64,000 bases of DNA from an uncultured Pseudomonadota bacterium. Lineage in GTDB: Bacteria; Pseudomonadota; Gammaproteobacteria; Steroidobacterales; Woeseiaceae. Each line of letters begins with the position of its first letter. The first letter of the stretch is position 1. Position numbers and translations under genes: made by a program. The notes beneath the pieces are model-generated. The model had not been told where the DNA came from and made no database searches. It saw only the letters and a list, made by a program, of their open reading frames with translations. Below, one piece after another: positions 62,158-64,000 of the stretch. The stretch covers positions 310,001 through 374,000 of the forward strand of contig CAJXJW010000003.1 of NCBI GenBank assembly GCA_913055625.1. The letters are read 5' to 3'.

Positions 62158-64000
62158 ATGTTGCCCCCGAAAGACCTGATTGCGAACGAGGGATTCGAGA
62201 ACCCTCTCGGCTTCTACGACGCGAAGCCGGTCTTCTCCTGGAAACTGCCGGTCGCCGACGACGTCTCCTCGCAAAGCGCGTACCGCATCGTCGTCGCCAG
62301 TGACCCCGAACTGCTGCCGGACCGGGCCGACACCTGGGATTCCGGCAAGGTGGAGACAGACCAGTCGGCCTGGGTGGCCTTCGGTGGCGCGCCGCTGCAA
62401 TCAAGGCAGGCGATCTACTGGCAGGTGATGTTCTGGAACCAGGACGGCGCGGCGTCTGCGTGGAGCGACGTGGCCCGCCTGGAGACCGGGCTCCTCGCGA
62501 ACGACGACTGGCAGGCCGAGTGGATCAGCGTCGCGGAGTCCAACGTGCCGGACGCGTCCGAGCGCGGCTTCCAGTACCACCGGCCGCAGTACCTGCGGAA
62601 GGACTTCGACATGGCAGGCGCCGTGGAGAAGGCGCGCCTGTACGTCACCGCGAAAGGCCTGTTCGAGGTGCAGCTGAACGGCCAACAGGTCGGCCGCGAC
62701 CGGATGACGCCCGGCTGGACGACCTACCGCAAACGCATTGAGATCCTGACCTACGACGTGACCGATGCCTTGGCACACGGCGCGAACGCGCTCGGCATCG
62801 CCGTCGGCGAGGGCTGGTACAGCGGTCGGATCAGCCTCGACCGGAGTTACACGGGGCCGCGGCCGGTACCGGAGGCACTGGTGCAGCTCGAAGTGCTGTA
62901 CACGAACGGCGAGCGAGCGGTGATCTGCTCGGACGCGTCCTGGCGCGGCACGGCGAACGGGCCCATCCGCTACTCCGACATTTACGAGGGCGAGGACTAC
63001 GACGCGAACCTCGAGATGCCGGACTGGAGCGAAGCGGGTTTCGACGCAACCGGCTGGGCGCCCGTGGATGCTTCGGCAATCGACGCCGATGTACGACTGG
63101 TGCCCAAACGGCATGCCGCGGTAACCGACAAGGCGCGCGTCGGCGCGGTGACGATCACGCACCCGGCGCCCGGCGTTGCCGTATTCGACCTCGGCCAGAA
63201 CATCGTGGGCCATGCCGAAGTGAACGTTCCCGTGAAGAAGCACCAGCGCGTGCGGATTCGCTTCGCCGAGATGCTGGAGGACGACGGGACGCTGTACCTT
63301 GGCAACTACCGCTCTGCGCGGTCGACGGACTTCTACATCCCGAAGGCCGACGGCGTCATCCGCTGGCGGCCGACGTTCACGTTCCACGGTTTTCGCTACG
63401 TCGAGCTCTCCGGGTTCGACGATGCCGTCCCCGAAAGCACCGACTGGGTGACCGGCGTCGTGCTGCACTCCGACTTCGACAAGGCCGGCACGTTCTCGTC
63501 GTCGCACGCGAAGCTCAACCAGCTCCAGAGCAACATCAACTGGGGCCTGCGCGGGAACTTCGTCGACATCCCGACCGACTGCCCCCAGCGCGACGAGCGG
63601 CTGGGCTGGACCGGCGACGCGCAGATCTTCGCGGCGACGTCACTGCTGAACGCGGACGTGCACGCGTTCTGGGCGAGTTGGCTGCAATCGTGCCGGGATG
63701 CGCAGTTCGCCGGCGGCGGCATCCCGAACATCGTGCCGAACATTCGCGGTGCCGACGCCAGCTCCGGCTGGGCCGACGCGATCACGGTCATCCCGTGGGA
63801 GTTGTACTGGCGGACGGGCGACGTCCGCCTGCTGGAAGACAACTACGATGCGATGAAGAAGCTGGTGGCGTACTACCGGATGGCCCCGCAGGATCGCGTC
63901 AGTACGTTTCGCTCGTACGGCGACTGGCTGCAGCCGTTCACCGGCAACACGGAAGATGCCCGGCGTGGCGACACGCCGGACGAGCTCACCGACGCCGCGT
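62158..64000 (+). CDS. Alpha-L-rhamnosidase, GH78 (3' end beyond window)
   Basis: At least 614 codons, running off the window end. It removes terminal alpha-L-rhamnose from glycans or glycosides. The N-terminal Ig-like segment (PVFSWKLPVADD, then YRIVVASDPEL) and the beta domain (LYVTAKGLFEVQLNGQQVG, YDVTDALAHGANALGI) precede the (alpha/alpha)6 catalytic domain. That domain starts near 63490 and carries the hallmark DCPQRDERLGWTGDAQIF, with the catalytic acid among its Asp/Glu residues. ATG at 62158 is the first in-frame start and gives no signal peptide, so the enzyme is probably cytoplasmic and acts on imported oligosaccharides. Confidence 0.95.
   Translation, partial: MLPPKDLIANEGFENPLGFYDAKPVFSWKLPVADDVSSQSAYRIVVASDPELLPDRADTWDSGKVETDQSAWVAFGGAPLQSRQAIYWQVMFWNQDGAASAWSDVARLETGLLANDDWQAEWISVAESNVPDASERGFQYHRPQYLRKDFDMAGAVEKARLYVTAKGLFEVQLNGQQVGRDRMTPGWTTYRKRIEILTYDVTDALAHGANALGIAVGEGWYSGRISLDRSYTGPRPVPEALVQLEVLYTNGERAVICSDASWRGTANGPIRYSDIYEGEDYDANLEMPDWSEAGFDATGWAPVDASAIDADVRLVPKRHAAVTDKARVGAVTITHPAPGVAVFDLGQNIVGHAEVNVPVKKHQRVRIRFAEMLEDDGTLYLGNYRSARSTDFYIPKADGVIRWRPTFTFHGFRYVELSGFDDAVPESTDWVTGVVLHSDFDKAGTFSSSHAKLNQLQSNINWGLRGNFVDIPTDCPQRDERLGWTGDAQIFAATSLLNADVHAFWASWLQSCRDAQFAGGGIPNIVPNIRGADASSGWADAITVIPWELYWRTGDVRLLEDNYDAMKKLVAYYRMAPQDRVSTFRSYGDWLQPFTGNTEDARRGDTPDELTDAA

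Noticed and set aside
62401-63507. 368-codon minus-strand open frame
   Set aside because: It is antisense to the GH78 rhamnosidase, whose frame is open to the window end and carries family hallmarks.

Overview
This window is a GC-rich, gene-dense chromosomal segment, most likely from a free-living gammaproteobacterium. That placement is an inference from the gene set: a YceH-type protein, a QseB/QseC-like two-component pair, a TonB-dependent receptor, a sigma-54 activator, many exported c-type cytochromes and many lipoproteins. A Woeseiales or Steroidobacterales-like heterotroph would fit. I saw no rRNA, tRNA, CRISPR array, insertion sequence or phage. I call 55 genes, most close-packed. No gene-free stretch exceeds 300 bases; the largest is the ~250-base divergent region 52305-52556.

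Layout. 0-8 kb: a quinohemoprotein dehydrogenase, a YeiH-type permease, two c-type cytochromes divergent from a LysR regulator, and a FucP-like MFS transporter. 8-14.5 kb: two adjacent exported proteins of unknown function, the larger (1529 aa) ending in a degenerate kinase-like fold. 14.7-25.8 kb: a sialidase-like lipoprotein, a two-component system with a PmrA/QseB-type direct repeat in front of a TonB-dependent receptor, a LamG protein, a metallopeptidase/ATP-grasp gene couple and yceH. 25.8-28.6 kb: a small ribbon-helix-helix-like protein beside AT-rich inverted repeats, and three exported unknowns.

28.6-32.9 kb holds the clearest regulatory unit. An ECF sigma factor, a cytochrome c and a Tat-exported ferritin-like protein form one operon. 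An identical bipartite motif, GGGAACCTTT-N12-GCATCT on the minus strand, precedes that operon, a dihaem cytochrome lipoprotein and a rubredoxin-folE2 operon. This looks like a self-amplifying redox or metal stress regulon. 33-35.4 kb: an SDR and a pectate lyase-like lipoprotein. 35.5-45.9 kb: a ~10-kb same-strand locus with an ECF-like sigma factor, a Ser/Thr kinase with TPRs, an acidic repeat membrane protein, a 1302-aa repeat lipoprotein ending in OmpA, two DUF3592-like proteins and a Cys-rich lipoprotein.

46-56 kb: an aldo/keto reductase, two SDRs, a Gfo/Idh/MocA oxidoreductase, a DUF3365-type haem protein, a GH29 fucosidase and a two-gene unit ending in a von Willebrand D-domain protein with exact 264-bp repeats. 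56-62 kb: an MscS-type channel, then a PAS-sigma-54 activator divergent from a five-gene operon (PagL-like, small unknown, DUF1348, isochorismatase-like, YHS) that carries a near-consensus -24/-12 promoter. The window ends inside a GH78 alpha-L-rhamnosidase. The glycosidases, the pectate lyase and the FucP-like permease suggest growth on plant or algal polysaccharides.
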